Source of the DNA: Nocardiopsis salina YIM 90010
GTDB lineage: Bacteria; Actinomycetota; Actinomycetes; Streptosporangiales; Streptosporangiaceae
DNA length: 33,255 bases
Direction: 5' to 3'
Assembly (NCBI RefSeq): GCF_000341025.1
Contig: NZ_ANBF01000234.1
Location: 1-33,255, forward strand
Shown: one piece after another, positions 23,552-33,255 of the stretch
How the letters are laid out: the number at the start of each line of letters is the position of its first letter
Numbering within the stretch: position 1 is the first letter of the stretch
Made by a program: the position numbers and the translations under genes
Notes under the pieces: generated by a model
Seen by the model: the letters and a program-made list of their open reading frames with translations, nothing else
Databases searched by the model: none
Told to the model about the DNA's origin: nothing

Positions 23552-26165
23552 ATGTCCGCGCATCCCCCGCGCAGATCCACCATCCCCGCGGCCGCGGCCG
23601 CGACCGCGCTGGTCACCGCGGTCTCCCTGCTCTCACCGCCGCCCGCCCCGGCCGAGTCCGGCGACTCGGGCTCGCAGCAGGTGCCCGAGGGAGACACCTG
23701 GGAGCCGCCCGAGGAGACCACTTCCGAACCCTCGGGCGGCGACCCGCCCGATCAGAACTGGCAACAGCCCCACGAGCGCGAGTCCGACCAGGCCCCCAAG
23801 ACCTTCTCCGCCCAGGACGAGGAGGCGGGGCAGTCGTGCGATGACGGCACCAACCGCGGTGTGCAGGAGCACTACCCTCTGGAGCGGCACCAGATCAGCG
23901 ACCGCCTGGAGCTGGACGTCAACACCGAGAACGGCAACACCGTCCTGCGCCACCGCGATCTGACCATCCCCGGCACCGGCATCGACCTGTCGGTCTCCAG
24001 CGTCTACAACAGCCAGGACCCGGGCGCCAACGGGTGGAAGCTCTCCACCGGCACCGATGTGGGCCTGGACTTCATCACCGACTCCGACGACGTCGTCTTC
24101 CGCGGCCCCTCCGGGTTCTGCGAGATCTTCACCGACCAGGGCGGCGGCGCCTTCGAGTCCCCCGAGGAGATGGAGGCCGACCTCGAAGAGCTCGACAACG
24201 GCCGCTACGCCCTGACCTTCGGCCAGGGCTCCTACGCCGACCAGATGTGGACCTTCACCGCCGACGGATGGCTCTACTCCCAGAGCGACCACAACGGCAA
24301 CACCCAGACCCTGGGCTATGACGACGACGGCCTGGTCACCTCCATCAGCGACGACCAGGACCGCGTCACCGAACTCGACTGGCACGAGAGCCGCATCGGG
24401 CCGAGCGAGGTCACCGACCCCACCGGCACCACCGCCGCCGAGTACGCCTACGACGCCGACGGACTGCTGACCGAGATCACCGACCGGGCCGGGCAGACCG
24501 TCGAGTTCGCCTACGACGACGACAACCACCTGGACGAGGTCACCGACGCCCGCGGCCACACCTGGCGGCTCGACCACGACGCCGATGGCCGCCTCCAAGA
24601 GCTCACCAAGCCGGTGACCGGCGATGAGACCGCCACCACCAGCTACGACCACGGTGACGGTCGAACCGAGGTCACCGATGCGCGCGGCAACACCTCCACG
24701 CACGCCTTCGACGAGGCAGGGCGCCAGGAGGAGGCCACCGACGCCGAGGGCAACACCCGCTCGACGGCCTGGACCTCGGCGGCCTCGGTGGCGGGGGCGA
24801 CCGACCCGGCGGGCAACTCCACCACCCACGACTACGACGACCTGAACAACATGGTCGGCACCGAGCTGCCCACCGGCGCCGAGTTCCAGGTCGGATACGC
24901 CGACTCGGCCAACCCGCACAAGCCCACCTCCATCGACGCTCCCGATGGGGAGGTGGAGCTGGACTACGACGACCGGGGCAACCTGACCCAGGTCCGCCGG
25001 CCCGGCGCCGAGGAGCCCGAACAGAGCCTGGAGTACAACAACAACGGCACCCTGGCCTCACAGACCAACGGCGAAGGCGCCACCACTGAGTTCTCCTACG
25101 ACGAGGACGGCAACCTCACCGAGATCGATCAGCCCGACCCGCTTGGCACCACCGGCTTCACCTACGACGCTCTTTCCCGGGTGAGCAGTGTCACCGACGG
25201 CAACGGCACCACCATCGAATACTCCTACGACGCCCTGGGCCGCGTCACCGAGATCGTCCACGACGGCGACATCCTGCAGTCCACCGAGTACAACGCCAAC
25301 GGTGATGTCACTGCCACCCACACCCCACAGGCCACCGTGGCCCACACCTACAACAAGCGCGGCGAGGTGGCCAACACCGGGCGCGACGACGGCGACGACC
25401 ACGAGTCCTACGACTACACCTACGACCAGGCCGGCAACCTGACCTCGTTGACCGAGCACGGCGCCACCACCGAATACACCTACGACGCTGCCAACCGCCT
25501 CACCGCCGTCACCGACGACCAGGACGGCGAGACCGAGATCGGCTACGACGAGGCCGGCCACCGCAGCCAGGTGACCTTCCCGGACGGGGCCGCCCAGGAG
25601 CTGGAGCACAACGAGGCCGGACTCCTGGTCGAGTCGGTGATGGCCAACGCCGACGGCGAGGCCTTGGCCGAGGCCGCCTACTCCTACACGACGAGGAGGG
25701 AGAAGAGAGCACCAAGCTGCAGTCGCGCACCGTCAACGGCCAGAGCCTGGAGTTCACCTACGACGAGCGCGGCCGTCTGACCAGCGACGGCGAGCAGGAC
25801 TACACCTACGACGAGGCCGACAACCTCCTCTCCTGGGCGGGACCGACTACGAGGTCAACGAGGCCGACCAGGTCACCGCGGTGGACGGCACCGAGCTGGG
25901 CCACGACGAGGCCGGCAACCTCACCGACGTGGGTGGGGACATCGAGATCGGCTACAGCCCGACCGGGCAGATGCAGGACAAGGACGCCGGCGGTACCGGC
26001 CTGGATGCGGCCATCACCTACGACACCGCCGATTCCACCCAGCGCCGCACCCTCACCCAAGGCTCCGGTGAGGACGCCGTTACCCAGACGCTGACCAACA
26101 CCGCGCTGGGCATCTCCAGCATCGAGCAGGAGGACGGGGACCGCACCCGGTACGTGCGTGACCCC
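23552..26165 (+). pseudogene. Secreted Rhs/YD-repeat protein, frameshifted and 3'-truncated
   Basis: ATG 23552 follows GGAG at 23544-23547. A signal peptide (to about residue 36, PAPAES) and an acidic linker precede an Rhs N-terminal module (TENGNTVLRHRDLTIPGTG). More than a dozen YD repeats follow, such as YDALGRVTEIVHDGD and YDAANRLTAVTDD. Near 25689 one base is missing: the frame moves and continues as DEEGEESTKLQSRTVNGQ. Near 25844 a second base is missing and the frame moves again, into DYEVNEADQVTAV. The third frame carries the start of the Rhs core (DGDRTRYVRDP) and then loses all similarity at about 26165. The rest of the core, the variable toxin tip and any immunity gene are absent. 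Such proteins normally deliver C-terminal toxins in contact competition; this copy cannot. Confidence 0.85.
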
Positions 26166-26244
26166 CCGAACAGTTCGTCCGATCCCAAGTGGAACGGAAG
26201 TCTCCCCGCTCACGGGATGAAGGAGTGGGCCCAGTCGCGGAGAA

Positions 26245-26277
26245 CGCTCCACGCGACCCCTCGGGCCGCGTGGAGCG
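26245..26277 (-). terminator. Terminator of the ABC-importer operon
   Basis: CGCTCCACGCG (26245-26255) and CGCGTGGAGCG (26267-26277) form a perfect 11-bp stem with an 11-base loop, 43 bases past the end of the last operon gene. Confidence 0.75.
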
Positions 26278-26320
26278 CAGAGCCGTGGACACGCGCACCC
26301 GACGCGCGTTACGCGTGGCC

Positions 26321-27661
26321 TCAGTCGTGGAACTCCAGCTCGTCGGGCATGGCGCGGTCGAAGTCCTCGACCTGCTCGATCGGCCCGTCCTCGCGGTCGG
26401 TCACGCGGGCCTCCTGCACCCAGTCCTGGGTGCCGTCGAGCTGGTGCTGGACCACGAAGACCCCCTCGTGGCCGCCGTGATCACCGTCCGAGGAGGCGAA
26501 CGGCACGAAACCGGGTCCGCGCCACTCCTCGGTCTCCAACGCGTCGACGAGCGCTTGCCGCGTCAGGTCCGGGCCGGCTGACTTGAGCGCCTGCGCGAAC
26601 ATCACGGCCTGCGACATCCCGAAGATGTGCGTGTTGGTGATCGGGTCCTCGCCGCCGTACTCCTCGTACACGTCGCGGAAGAACTGCGCCCACTCGTCCT
26701 CGGTGTCCTCGACGCGCGGGATGTAACTGGTGACGAGGGTGTCCTCCAGGAACGCGTCGGCCGGTGTCCCCTCGGCCGCCGTGTCCGAGGTGAACTCCTG
26801 CAACAGACCCTGGAGCGTTGCGGTGTCCCCGCCGATGCTCGAGACCATCCACTGGGGGTCGAACCCGATGCGGGAGGCCTCCAGCATGCCCATCGCGGTG
26901 AACGCAGGGATGCAGGAACACACCACGACATCGGCACCGGCCCGGTCGAGTTCGGCGATCTGCGCGCTCAGGTCGGTCACGTCGCTCTCGTAGTGCTGGC
27001 GCGCGACGACGTCCTCCTCCAGGTACTGGTCGAGGCCGGCCTGGGAGTCCACCCCCACGTCGTCGTTCTGGTAGAGGTAACCGACGCTCTGGCCGGGGAA
27101 GTGTTCGGCGATGTACTCGCCCTGGACCTTGGCCTCCTTGGTGTAGTCGGTCTGCCACCCGTAGGTGAGCGGGTGTACATCGGTGTTGTTCCAGGCCAGG
27201 GCGCCCGAGGACGGGAAGACGTCGGGCACGCCCTCCTCGTTGAGGTAGTCGATGACGCCGCTGTGCGTGGGTGTCCCCAGGCCGCCCATCATCGCGAAGA
27301 TCTCGTCGCGGATGACGAGTTCGCGGGTGACGTCGATCGTCATCGAGGGGTCGTAGGCGTCGTCCTCTGCCCGGAAATCGATCTCGCGCCCGTTCACCCC
27401 GCCCTGCTCGTTGATGTAGTCGAACACGGCGGAGGCGCCCCGCGAGATCGACAGGTAGCCGGGCGCGGCGGGCCCGGTCAGGGGGTGGTGGGCGCCGATG
27501 ACCACGGAGTCGTCGGTGACACCGGGGGCCACGTCGAGGTCGGCAGGCACCCCTTCTTCGATCTGCCCCGCCCCGGTGCAGGCGGTCGCGGTCATCACCA
27601 GGGCGAGCGCCCCGGCGACCGCCGCCTGCACCAGGCGGCGGCCTCGTCTGTTCGCCGGCAT
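26321..27661 (-). CDS. ABC importer substrate-binding lipoprotein (branched-chain amino acid type)
   Basis: A 446-residue extracellular solute-binding protein of the LivJ/LivK (peripla_BP_6) fold. ATG 27661 follows GGAGGAG on the minus strand. The basic start MPANRRGRRL, a hydrophobic core and TATAC put lipidation at C28. Family features include VVIGAHHPLTGPAAPGY, VFDYINEQGGVNGREI and GGLGTPTHSGVIDYLNEEGV. A CSC pair near residue 210 is unusual. The gene follows livM by 23 bases and is the last of five. Related proteins bind branched-chain amino acids, amides, urea or aromatic acids; the ligand cannot be read from sequence. Confidence 0.93.
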   Translation of the reverse strand: MPANRRGRRLVQAAVAGALALVMTATACTGAGQIEEGVPADLDVAPGVTDDSVVIGAHHPLTGPAAPGYLSISRGASAVFDYINEQGGVNGREIDFRAEDDAYDPSMTIDVTRELVIRDEIFAMMGGLGTPTHSGVIDYLNEEGVPDVFPSSGALAWNNTDVHPLTYGWQTDYTKEAKVQGEYIAEHFPGQSVGYLYQNDDVGVDSQAGLDQYLEEDVVARQHYESDVTDLSAQIAELDRAGADVVVCSCIPAFTAMGMLEASRIGFDPQWMVSSIGGDTATLQGLLQEFTSDTAAEGTPADAFLEDTLVTSYIPRVEDTEDEWAQFFRDVYEEYGGEDPITNTHIFGMSQAVMFAQALKSAGPDLTRQALVDALETEEWRGPGFVPFASSDGDHGGHEGVFVVQHQLDGTQDWVQEARVTDREDGPIEQVEDFDRAMPDELEFHD

Positions 27662-27684
27662 GGTCTCCTCCAAGGATCGGGTGG

Positions 27685-28758
27685 TCAGCGGCGTGCGATG
27701 CGGTTGCGCAGGGCCTGCAGGCCGCCGTGCAGGCCGAGCGGCCAGAAACGCAGCACGAGGATCAGCACGACACCGAACAGCACGATCGGCAGGTTGTGCT
27801 GCACGTTGTGGCCGAGGTCCATGGCCCTGGCCAGGTCGGAGGCCCAGACCTCCAGGTAGACGACGGCGACTGCCGCCCACAGCGCGCCCCACAGGCTGCC
27901 GATACCGCCGAGCACGAGGGCGGCGATCAGGGTCAGGGACAGCACCAGGGCGAAGGAGCTGGGTGTGACGGTCCCCAGCGCGTAGGCCTGCAGCCCGCCT
28001 GCCAGACCGCCGGCGGCGGAGGCGATGATGAAGGCGACGACCTTGGTGCGTCCGACCGGGATGCCGGACATCGCGGCTGCGGTCTCGTCGTCACGGATCG
28101 CGCGCATGCGGCGGCCCAGTCGTCCGCCGGAGATCGTCGCGAGAGCGGCCAGTACCAGCAGCACGGTGAACCAGACCACGAGCGCTCGCCACTCGCTGGT
28201 GGTGACGACCCCGTCGAGGAACGGCGGTACCCCGACCGTGCGGATGTTGAGGCCGTTGGAGCCGCCGAACAGGTCGTGGTAGCGGTGCGCGATGCCGGGC
28301 AGCCCGACCGCGAGGATCAGCGTGGCACCGGCGAGGTAGGGGCCGTGCAGCCGGGCTGTGGCTGCACCCACGGCGATCCCCGCGACCGCGGAGACGGCCA
28401 CGACGATGAACAGGTTGGTCGCCAGCGGGAGCATCGGCAGGTGCAGGACGAGCAGCGCCATCGTGTACGCGCCGATCATCATGAACGCGCCGTGGCCCAG
28501 GGAGATCTGTCCGCTGCCGCCGACCAGCAGCTGGAGCCCGGCCAGGGCGAGGAACGTGTACCCGACGGTGGCCAGGCGCAGCGCGGTGAGGTCACCGGTG
28601 ACCGCGAGGAACGCGGTGACGACCAGGAGCGCCACGGCGGCCCCGAGCAGGTTCCGGGCCGGCAGCGGCAGGGCGCGCCACTTCTCGGGCAGGGACGGCG
28701 GGGGTGTGGAGGCGGCCCCCGTGGACGGCTCGGGGCGCTGTCCGGTGGTGGTGGACAT
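27685..28758 (-). CDS. livM: ABC importer permease LivM
   Basis: A 357-residue polytopic permease of the LivM family. ATG 28758 lies 3 bases after the livH stop. A cytoplasmic Pro/Thr-rich N-terminus of 30 residues precedes about nine to ten helices. Family signatures include GGSGQISLGHGAFMMIGAY, the loop GRLGRRMRAIRDDETAAAMSG that contacts the ATPase (EAA-like), and GGIGSLWGALWAA. It pairs with LivH to form the membrane channel. Confidence 0.94.
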   Translation of the reverse strand: MSTTTGQRPEPSTGAASTPPPSLPEKWRALPLPARNLLGAAVALLVVTAFLAVTGDLTALRLATVGYTFLALAGLQLLVGGSGQISLGHGAFMMIGAYTMALLVLHLPMLPLATNLFIVVAVSAVAGIAVGAATARLHGPYLAGATLILAVGLPGIAHRYHDLFGGSNGLNIRTVGVPPFLDGVVTTSEWRALVVWFTVLLVLAALATISGGRLGRRMRAIRDDETAAAMSGIPVGRTKVVAFIIASAAGGLAGGLQAYALGTVTPSSFALVLSLTLIAALVLGGIGSLWGALWAAVAVVYLEVWASDLARAMDLGHNVQHNLPIVLFGVVLILVLRFWPLGLHGGLQALRNRIARR

Positions 28759-28761
28759 GGG

Positions 28762-29613
28762 TCAGACCTTTCGCGCGGTCGGTCGGGAGAGGATGCCGTC
28801 GGGGCGCACGCTCAGCACGACCACGACGATGACCAGGGCGGAGAGTGTGGCGAGCTCCGGGCCGACGTAACCGGAGACCCAGGAGCCGCCGAGGCCGATG
28901 AGCATCCCGCCGAGGATGGCCCCGAAGGGGTTGTCGAGGCCGCCGACGACGGCCGCGGTGATCCCGAAGACGAACACGATGTCGAACACGTTGGGGTACA
29001 GGAACGGGGGTGCGGCGAGCATCCCGGCGAGCGCGCCGATGAAGGAGGCGATCGCCCACCCGGCGGTGAGCATGAGGCCGACCCGCACCCCGCTGAGCCG
29101 TGCGGCCTCGGGGTGGTGGGCGGCGGCACGCATGCGCAGCCCGATCGCGGTGAAGCGGTAGAGCAGGAACAGCAGGAGCGCGACACCGGCGACGGCGCTG
29201 ACGGCGAAGATGTCCGCGGGCGAGAACCGTCCGACGTAACTGAACGCGTACCCGAAGGCGTGCTGTTCGTTGCCCCAGATCATGCCGACGGCGCCCTGCA
29301 CGACCAGGAGCATCCCGAGGGTGACGATGACGCCGTTGAGCGGGGACACACGCGCGATGGGGCGTACGACGAAGCGTTCGGCGGCAGCACCGGCGGTCAT
29401 ACCGGTGATCAGGGCGGCGCCGAAGCCGAGCCAGTACGATCCGGTGATCTGGGTGACGGCGAAGGCGGCGTAGACCGACAGCAGGGCGAACGCGGGCTGG
29501 GCGAAGTTGACCAGGCGGGTGGCCTGGTAGATGAGCACCAGCGACAGGGCCAGTGCGGAGTAGGCCGCCCCGAGCGCCAGCCCGTTGAGGGTCAGGTTGA
29601 TGAAGTGGTCCAT
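28762..29613 (-). CDS. livH: ABC importer permease LivH
   Basis: A 283-residue LivH-type permease with about eight helices. ATG 29613 lies 9 bases after the livF stop. Typical segments are LTLNGLALGAAYSALALSLVLIYQ, RMRAAAHHPEAARLSGVRV (ATPase contact loop) and GGLDNPFGAILGGMLIGLG. It is the partner of LivM in the same operon. Confidence 0.94.
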   Translation of the reverse strand: MDHFINLTLNGLALGAAYSALALSLVLIYQATRLVNFAQPAFALLSVYAAFAVTQITGSYWLGFGAALITGMTAGAAAERFVVRPIARVSPLNGVIVTLGMLLVVQGAVGMIWGNEQHAFGYAFSYVGRFSPADIFAVSAVAGVALLLFLLYRFTAIGLRMRAAAHHPEAARLSGVRVGLMLTAGWAIASFIGALAGMLAAPPFLYPNVFDIVFVFGITAAVVGGLDNPFGAILGGMLIGLGGSWVSGYVGPELATLSALVIVVVVLSVRPDGILSRPTARKV

Positions 29614-29622
29614 GGGGGCTCC

Positions 29623-30335
29623 TCAGAAACCGAGGTAGGCGTGGCGCGTGCGGTCGTCGGAGAGCAGCTCGTCGGAGGGGCCCTCCGCTGCGACACGGCC
29701 CTGGTTGAGCACGAAACCGTGGTCGGTCACTCCCAGGGCACCGGCGGCGTTCTGTTCGACGAGCACCACGGTGAGCCCGGTGCGTTCGCGCAGGTCGCCC
29801 AGGAGCGTGAAGATCTGCTCGGTGACCATGGGCGCGAGCCCCAGGGAGGGTTCGTCGAGCAGGAGCACGCGGGGCCGGGCCATGAGGGCGCGGCCGATGG
29901 CGAGCATCTGGCGTTCCCCGCCGGAGAGGGTGGCGGCGGGTTTGCCGCGCCGTTCGACCAGGGGCGGGAAGAGGTCGAGGACCTCCGCGAGGGTCTCGGG
30001 GTCGTGGCGTGAGCGCCAGAGCCCGCCCAGGCGCAGGTTCTCCTCGACGGTGAGCTCGACGATCACACCCCCGCCCTCGGGCACGTGCGCGAGGCCCTTG
30101 GTGACGGCGCGTTCGGCGGGCAGGCGGGTGATGTCCTCGCCGTCGAGCGTGACCCTGCCGGAGGTGGCCGGGTGGAGCCCGGTGAGGGTGCGCAGGAGGG
30201 TGGACTTGCCGGCCCCGTTCGCGCCGAGGACGGCGCAGAGGCCGCGTTCGGGCACGTCGATGCTGACGCGGTCGAGGGCGCACACGGCGCCGTGGTGTGC
30301 GGTGAGGTCCTCGACCTTCAGGAGGGGTGTCTCGC

Positions 30336-30339
<4 letters not shown>
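29623..30339 (-). CDS. livF: ABC importer ATPase LivF
   Basis: A 238-residue ATP-binding subunit. ATG 30339 overlaps the livG stop by four bases (ATGA). Walker A is GANGAGKST, the Q-loop region is LAHVPEGGGVIVELTVEENL, the signature is LSGGERQ and Walker B is VLLLDEPSLGL. The PEGGGVIVELTVEENL variant of the usual PEGRxVFPxLTVxENL is family typical. It acts with LivG to power import. Confidence 0.95.
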
Positions 30340-31127
<788 letters not shown>

Positions 31128-31160
31128 GGATTGTGCCTTTCTCCAGGTCACCGATTCGCG

Positions 31161-31176
31161 TACCGACCAGTTGGTA
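31161..31176. promoter_or_regulatory. Imperfect dyad upstream of the importer operon
   Basis: TACCGACCAGTTGGTA pairs at six of eight symmetric positions. The ACCNACNNGT-like form and size recall TetR-family operators. It lies 34 bases upstream of the livG start, where a bound repressor would block the promoter. No TetR gene is in the window. Confidence 0.4.
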
Positions 31177-31219
31177 TGATGGGGGTCCGCGGGCGTGCGG
31201 TCGACCGGCCCGCTGGGGG

Positions 31220-33255
31220 TCAGTTGAGAAGCCGGGCCAGGTCCACCCGGGAACGGATGTTGAGCTTGCGGAAGATGCCGCGCAGGTGGTGCTCGACCGT
31301 GCGCGGGCTGATGAACAGGTGCGCGGCGACCTCCCGGTTGGTCGCACCCTCGGCGACCAGGCGGGCGATCTGCTGTTGCTGCGCGGTGAGTTCGCTGGTG
31401 GCGGGCAGATCGGGACCGCGGTCAGCGGTCCCGAGGGCACGCAGCTCCGCACGGGTCTGCCTGACCCACAGGCGGGCGCCGAAGCGCTCGAACGACTCCT
31501 GGGCGTTGTGGAGGTGTTCACGGGCCCGTCCGGGTAGGCGGGCCCGGCGCAGGTGGGCGCCGAAGAGGAGCTGGGTGCGGGCGTGTTCGACGTCGTCGTC
31601 GCCCCCGGCACGGTGCAGGGCCAGGGCGGTCTCGAAGTGGTCTGCGGCCTCGTCGCCGCTGGTCAGCAGGCCCTCGCACCGGGCAGCGAGGGCGAGCGCG
31701 CTGGGGCTGTCCACGGACTCGGCCCAGCGACGGTACCCGGCCAGGGAGGCAGCCGCCCACGCGGTCTCGCCCATGCGGGTGGCGGCCTCCACGAAGTGCG
31801 GGGCGGTGAGCAGGCGCATCGTGGGGTGCCCCTGTCCGGGTCCGGCGTTGGCGAGGGAACGCAGACGGAAGAAGGCCTCGGCCGCGTTGCCTCGGGAGAG
31901 CTCAAGGACGGCCGACCCCCAGGACGCGACGGCGGCGGCCAGGCCCAGGCTCTTCTCCCCCGCCTGGGAGGCGACGGCCCGCGCGCGGATCTGGCAGGTC
32001 TCCACGTCGCCCTGGATAGCCGCGATCATGGCGAGCGAGGCCAGGTGGTGGGTGGCCCAGATGCTCTGCCCGCTGCTGCGCGAGACCCGGAGTCCGGTGA
32101 GCGCGGTGCCGGCGGCGGAAGGAAAACGTCCGCTCCAGAACTCGGAGAAGACGAGGAATCCCAGGGCTGCGGGCATGGTCGCCTGCTCGCCCCGGGCCTT
32201 GCCCTGATCGGCGGCCCGGGTCATCACACCACGCACGAAAGGGTTGTCGCCCAGGCGGAGCCCTGCGATCCCCGCCCAGATGAGTTCGGAGGGTTCGGCG
32301 TCGCCGTCGGCCAACCGCACCGCCCGGCGCAGGATCGGGGTGGAGCCGGCGTAGTCGCCACGGAAGGAGATCGCGCACCCCTGCAGGAAGTCGGCCGTCC
32401 TCCGCATGACCGCGGGGTCGTCGTCGCGCACCAGCGGCAGGGCGAGATCGACCGCGTGCGCGTGCCGGACGGGGTCGCCGGCCAGGGACGCGGAATCGGC
32501 CGAGCGTACGAGAGCTCGCAGGGCCAGGGGGCGGTCGTGGGGCATGAGCTCGCGCCCGATGCGGAGCAGGCGTTCGGCGGCGTCGATGCTGTTCTGGTCG
32601 CGCATCGCGAGCTGGGCGTCGATGAGCTCGATGGTGGCGTGGCGGCGGTCGCTCACCGCCAGGGGGCGAGCGCGGGCGACGAGGTCGGCGGCGCGGGGGG
32701 TGTTGCCCGCCATGCAGGCCTGGTAGGCGGCGGAGGCCGTGCGGCAGGCGCGGGTGTCGGGGTCGGGGGTGAGGCGGGCAGCGCGTTCGAGGGCCGATGA
32801 GGCGGCGGCGCGCCCCTCGACGCGGCCGGCGCGGCGGGCGGCCCGGTCCACGAGCTCGGCGAGCCCCGCGTCAGGGGCTGCGGCGCCCTCGGCGGTGTGG
32901 TGGGCGAAGGCGACGGGGTCGTGCTCGTGATCGGTCACGGCGGCCAGGGCGCGGTGGGCCTCGCGGGAGCGGGTGACGGGGGCGTCCTGAGCGAGGGCGT
33001 CGCGCAGGAGGGGGTCGGTGAAGCGCACTGTGCCCCCGTGCACCCGGACGAGGTCGCGCTCCTCGGCCGGTTCGAGGACGCCGGGGGCGAGGTCCTCGGC
33101 GGGGGTGTTCCCGCCGGCAGAGAGGAGGTCGCTGAGGCTGCGTTCCCCGCCCAGGGCGGCGAGCAGGAGCAGGCGTCGGGCGGGTTCGGGCAGGTCCCGG
33201 ACGGGTTCGAGGAGCCGGGCGCGGAGCCGGGCGGGCAGCAGGAGCGGCTCCGGGG
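31220..33255 (-). CDS. LAL-type LuxR transcriptional regulator (N-terminus beyond the window)
   Basis: The frame is open from the right edge to the stop at 31220, giving at least 678 residues. The C-terminal 60 residues are a LuxR helix-turn-helix: LTAQQQQIARLVAEGATNRE, then HLFISPRTVEHHLRGIFRKL. Before it lies a long helical, TPR-like region. The edge-proximal part (LPARLRARLLEPVRDLPEPA, then DPLLRDALAQ) matches the region that follows the AAA ATPase domain in large ATP-binding LuxR (LAL/MalT-like) regulators. The Walker motifs would lie upstream, outside the window. GTG 33043 is inside this conserved region and is not a believable start. The same strand and 92-base gap suggest that it controls or is co-transcribed with the liv operon. 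Confidence 0.9.
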   Translation of the reverse strand, partial: PEPLLLPARLRARLLEPVRDLPEPARRLLLLAALGGERSLSDLLSAGGNTPAEDLAPGVLEPAEERDLVRVHGGTVRFTDPLLRDALAQDAPVTRSREAHRALAAVTDHEHDPVAFAHHTAEGAAAPDAGLAELVDRAARRAGRVEGRAAASSALERAARLTPDPDTRACRTASAAYQACMAGNTPRAADLVARARPLAVSDRRHATIELIDAQLAMRDQNSIDAAERLLRIGRELMPHDRPLALRALVRSADSASLAGDPVRHAHAVDLALPLVRDDDPAVMRRTADFLQGCAISFRGDYAGSTPILRRAVRLADGDAEPSELIWAGIAGLRLGDNPFVRGVMTRAADQGKARGEQATMPAALGFLVFSEFWSGRFPSAAGTALTGLRVSRSSGQSIWATHHLASLAMIAAIQGDVETCQIRARAVASQAGEKSLGLAAAVASWGSAVLELSRGNAAEAFFRLRSLANAGPGQGHPTMRLLTAPHFVEAATRMGETAWAAASLAGYRRWAESVDSPSALALAARCEGLLTSGDEAADHFETALALHRAGGDDDVEHARTQLLFGAHLRRARLPGRAREHLHNAQESFERFGARLWVRQTRAELRALGTADRGPDLPATSELTAQQQQIARLVAEGATNREVAAHLFISPRTVEHHLRGIFRKLNIRSRVDLARLLN

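Noticed and set aside
27727-30012. 761-codon open frame on the plus strand opposite livM, livH and livF
   Set aside because: The translation is Gly/Asp/Gln/His-rich low complexity, while the minus strand carries clear ABC importer motifs in all reading windows.

Overview
The window is high-GC actinomycete chromosome. GC-rich third codon positions, ECF sigma/zinc-binding anti-sigma pairing, several apparently leaderless promoters, a proline-rich protein paired with a GHKL anti-sigma-type ATPase, and a LAL-type LuxR regulator together suggest a Nocardiopsis-like member of the Streptosporangiales. That placement is an inference from gene content; there is no rRNA or other marker to fix it. No tRNA, rRNA, CRISPR array, insertion sequence or prophage was seen.

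Layout. Positions 1-2.6 kb hold the tail of an upstream gene, a proline-tailed protein of unknown function and a DedA/VTT membrane protein whose 5' end looks frameshifted. At 2.7-5.0 kb lie dihydrolipoamide dehydrogenase and an acidic lipoprotein, ending in a bidirectional terminator shared with a convergent OmpA-domain lipoprotein (5.0-6.6 kb). At 6.8-10.7 kb is a four-gene cassette: a membrane-anchored molybdopterin oxidoreductase, a fasciclin lipoprotein, a SigK-like ECF sigma factor and its anti-sigma factor RskA. It is preceded by a sequence resembling a SigK promoter that would start a leaderless mRNA. At 10.7-13.6 kb are two MFS exporters on the minus strand. A divergent Lrp/AsnC regulator follows, with palindromic operator candidates in an AT-rich gap. 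At 14.3-17.7 kb are a DMT (EamA) transporter, an amidohydrolase and an acyl-CoA synthetase. At 17.8-20.5 kb are a small unknown protein, a CPBP intramembrane protease and an FUSC/aromatic-acid-exporter-like membrane protein. A NUDIX hydrolase (minus) follows.

The accessory-looking part is 21.1-26.3 kb: two stretches without genes (about 470 and 640 bases), the proline-rich protein/GHKL ATPase pair, and a secreted Rhs/YD-repeat gene. The Rhs gene carries two single-base frameshifts and lost its core and any toxin tip. From 26.3 kb to the right edge, all on the minus strand, is a complete branched-chain-amino-acid-type ABC importer (livG-livF-livH-livM-substrate-binding protein) downstream of a LAL-family LuxR regulator that runs off the window.

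Main observations beyond gene calling: (i) the SigK-like promoter and autoregulatory cassette; (ii) the same 14-bp palindrome, ATGACA-N2-TGTCAT, at nearly the same distance upstream of two unrelated membrane-protein genes (DedA and CPBP); (iii) at least four starts with a -10-like hexamer 6-7 bases before the start codon; (iv) an OmpA lipoprotein whose N- and C-terminal domains look like duplicates of each other; (v) the decayed Rhs gene. I saw no clear defence island, biosynthetic cluster or wholly new multi-gene system.
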